DNA from: an uncultured delta proteobacterium
Lineage (GTDB): Bacteria; Myxococcota_A; Polyangia; Polyangiales; Polyangiaceae
Direction of reading: 5' to 3'
Assembly: GCA_903893335.1 (NCBI GenBank)
Contig: CAITLX010000166.1
Span: forward strand, 1 to 6,871
DNA: 6,871 nt
Part shown: positions 6,649 through 6,871 of the stretch, in pieces
How the letters are laid out: each line of letters begins with the position of its first letter
Numbering within the stretch: position 1 is the stretch's first letter
The notes under the pieces: model-generated
Told to the model about the DNA's origin: nothing
The model's input: only the letters and a program-made list of their open reading frames with translations
The model's database searches: none
Made by a program: the position numbers and the translations under genes

Positions 6649-6871
6649 GTCACCACGGTGAGCTCGAACAGCGACTCGTAGACGAACGCGGTGCGGGGGC
6701 GGTACTCGAGGTGAAGCTCGACGCGGGCGGGCCAGGCGCGCGTGCTCCAGGTGAGGCGCGTGGTGCCCGCCGCGCCCTCGCCGCGCCCATCGCCTGCGAG
6801 GTGCTCGACGACGGGCGGCGCGATCGGGGCGTCGGTGACGACGTGCCAGTCGTACCCGGTCGACGGATTGG
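6639..6871 (-). CDS. Chagasin-like (I42 family) cysteine-peptidase inhibitor, C-terminal 76 residues; start outside window
   Basis: An open minus-strand frame runs from the right edge (first whole codon 6869-6867) to a TAG at 6641-6639. It begins NPSTGYDWHVV, matching the NPTTGY loop L2 hallmark of chagasin-type inhibitors, which insert three loops into the active-site cleft of papain-family peptidases. Further on, TTRLTWSTRAWPARVELHLEYRPRTAF (residues 36-62) fits the following beta strands and the L6 loop, where RPR replaces the usual RPW. The expected L4 GxGG loop appears only loosely as GEGAAG (residues 30-35). The chain ends LFELTVVTQP. The visible part is about two thirds of a typical domain of roughly 110 residues; the missing N-terminus would show whether it has a lipoprotein or signal sequence. 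It converges on the E1 gene, with 56 bases between the stop codons. Family assignment rests on motifs alone, and loop changes may alter or remove inhibition. Confidence 0.72.
   Translation of the reverse strand, partial: NPSTGYDWHVVTDAPIAPPVVEHLAGDGRGEGAAGTTRLTWSTRAWPARVELHLEYRPRTAFVYESLFELTVVTQP

Overview
This is a very GC-rich window (roughly 70% or more G+C) with long, G/C-ending codons and several long antisense open frames that are only compositional shadows. The base composition, a PAS-rich hybrid kinase and a large multidomain enzyme fusion suggest a myxobacterium (Myxococcota, perhaps a Polyangia-type lineage). That assignment is inference; no rRNA or other marker gene is present.

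Layout. (1) 1-768, plus strand: the C-terminal 255 residues of a secreted-looking, beta-rich protein that runs off the left edge. (2) 800-3793, minus strand: a complete 997-residue membrane-bound hybrid sensor histidine kinase (TM, periplasmic dCACHE-like sensor, TM, PAS, PAS with four cysteines, HisKA, HATPase_c, receiver). It converges on gene 1 across a 31-bp gap. (3) 3794-4005: a 212-bp divergent intergenic region with weak promoter candidates in both directions. (4) 4006-6582, plus strand: a complete 858-residue thiamine-diphosphate-dependent 2-oxoacid/acetoin dehydrogenase E1 in which alpha and beta chains are fused, with an extra N-terminal SCP2-like lipid-binding domain. (5) 6562-6633: a 36-bp tandem duplication covering the E1 stop codon. 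(6) 6639-6871, minus strand: the C-terminal 76 residues of a chagasin-like (I42) cysteine-peptidase inhibitor, cut by the right edge.

The genes do not form one operon: the order is convergent, divergent, convergent. The kinase and the E1 share an upstream region, so joint regulation is possible but not shown. No E2 (lipoyl acyltransferase) or E3 (dihydrolipoyl dehydrogenase) gene is in the window, so the fused E1 must find partners elsewhere. The most unusual item is the SCP2-E1alpha-E1beta fusion. The next are the cysteine cluster in the second PAS domain and the duplicated gene end. I see no mobile element, CRISPR array, tRNA or rRNA.
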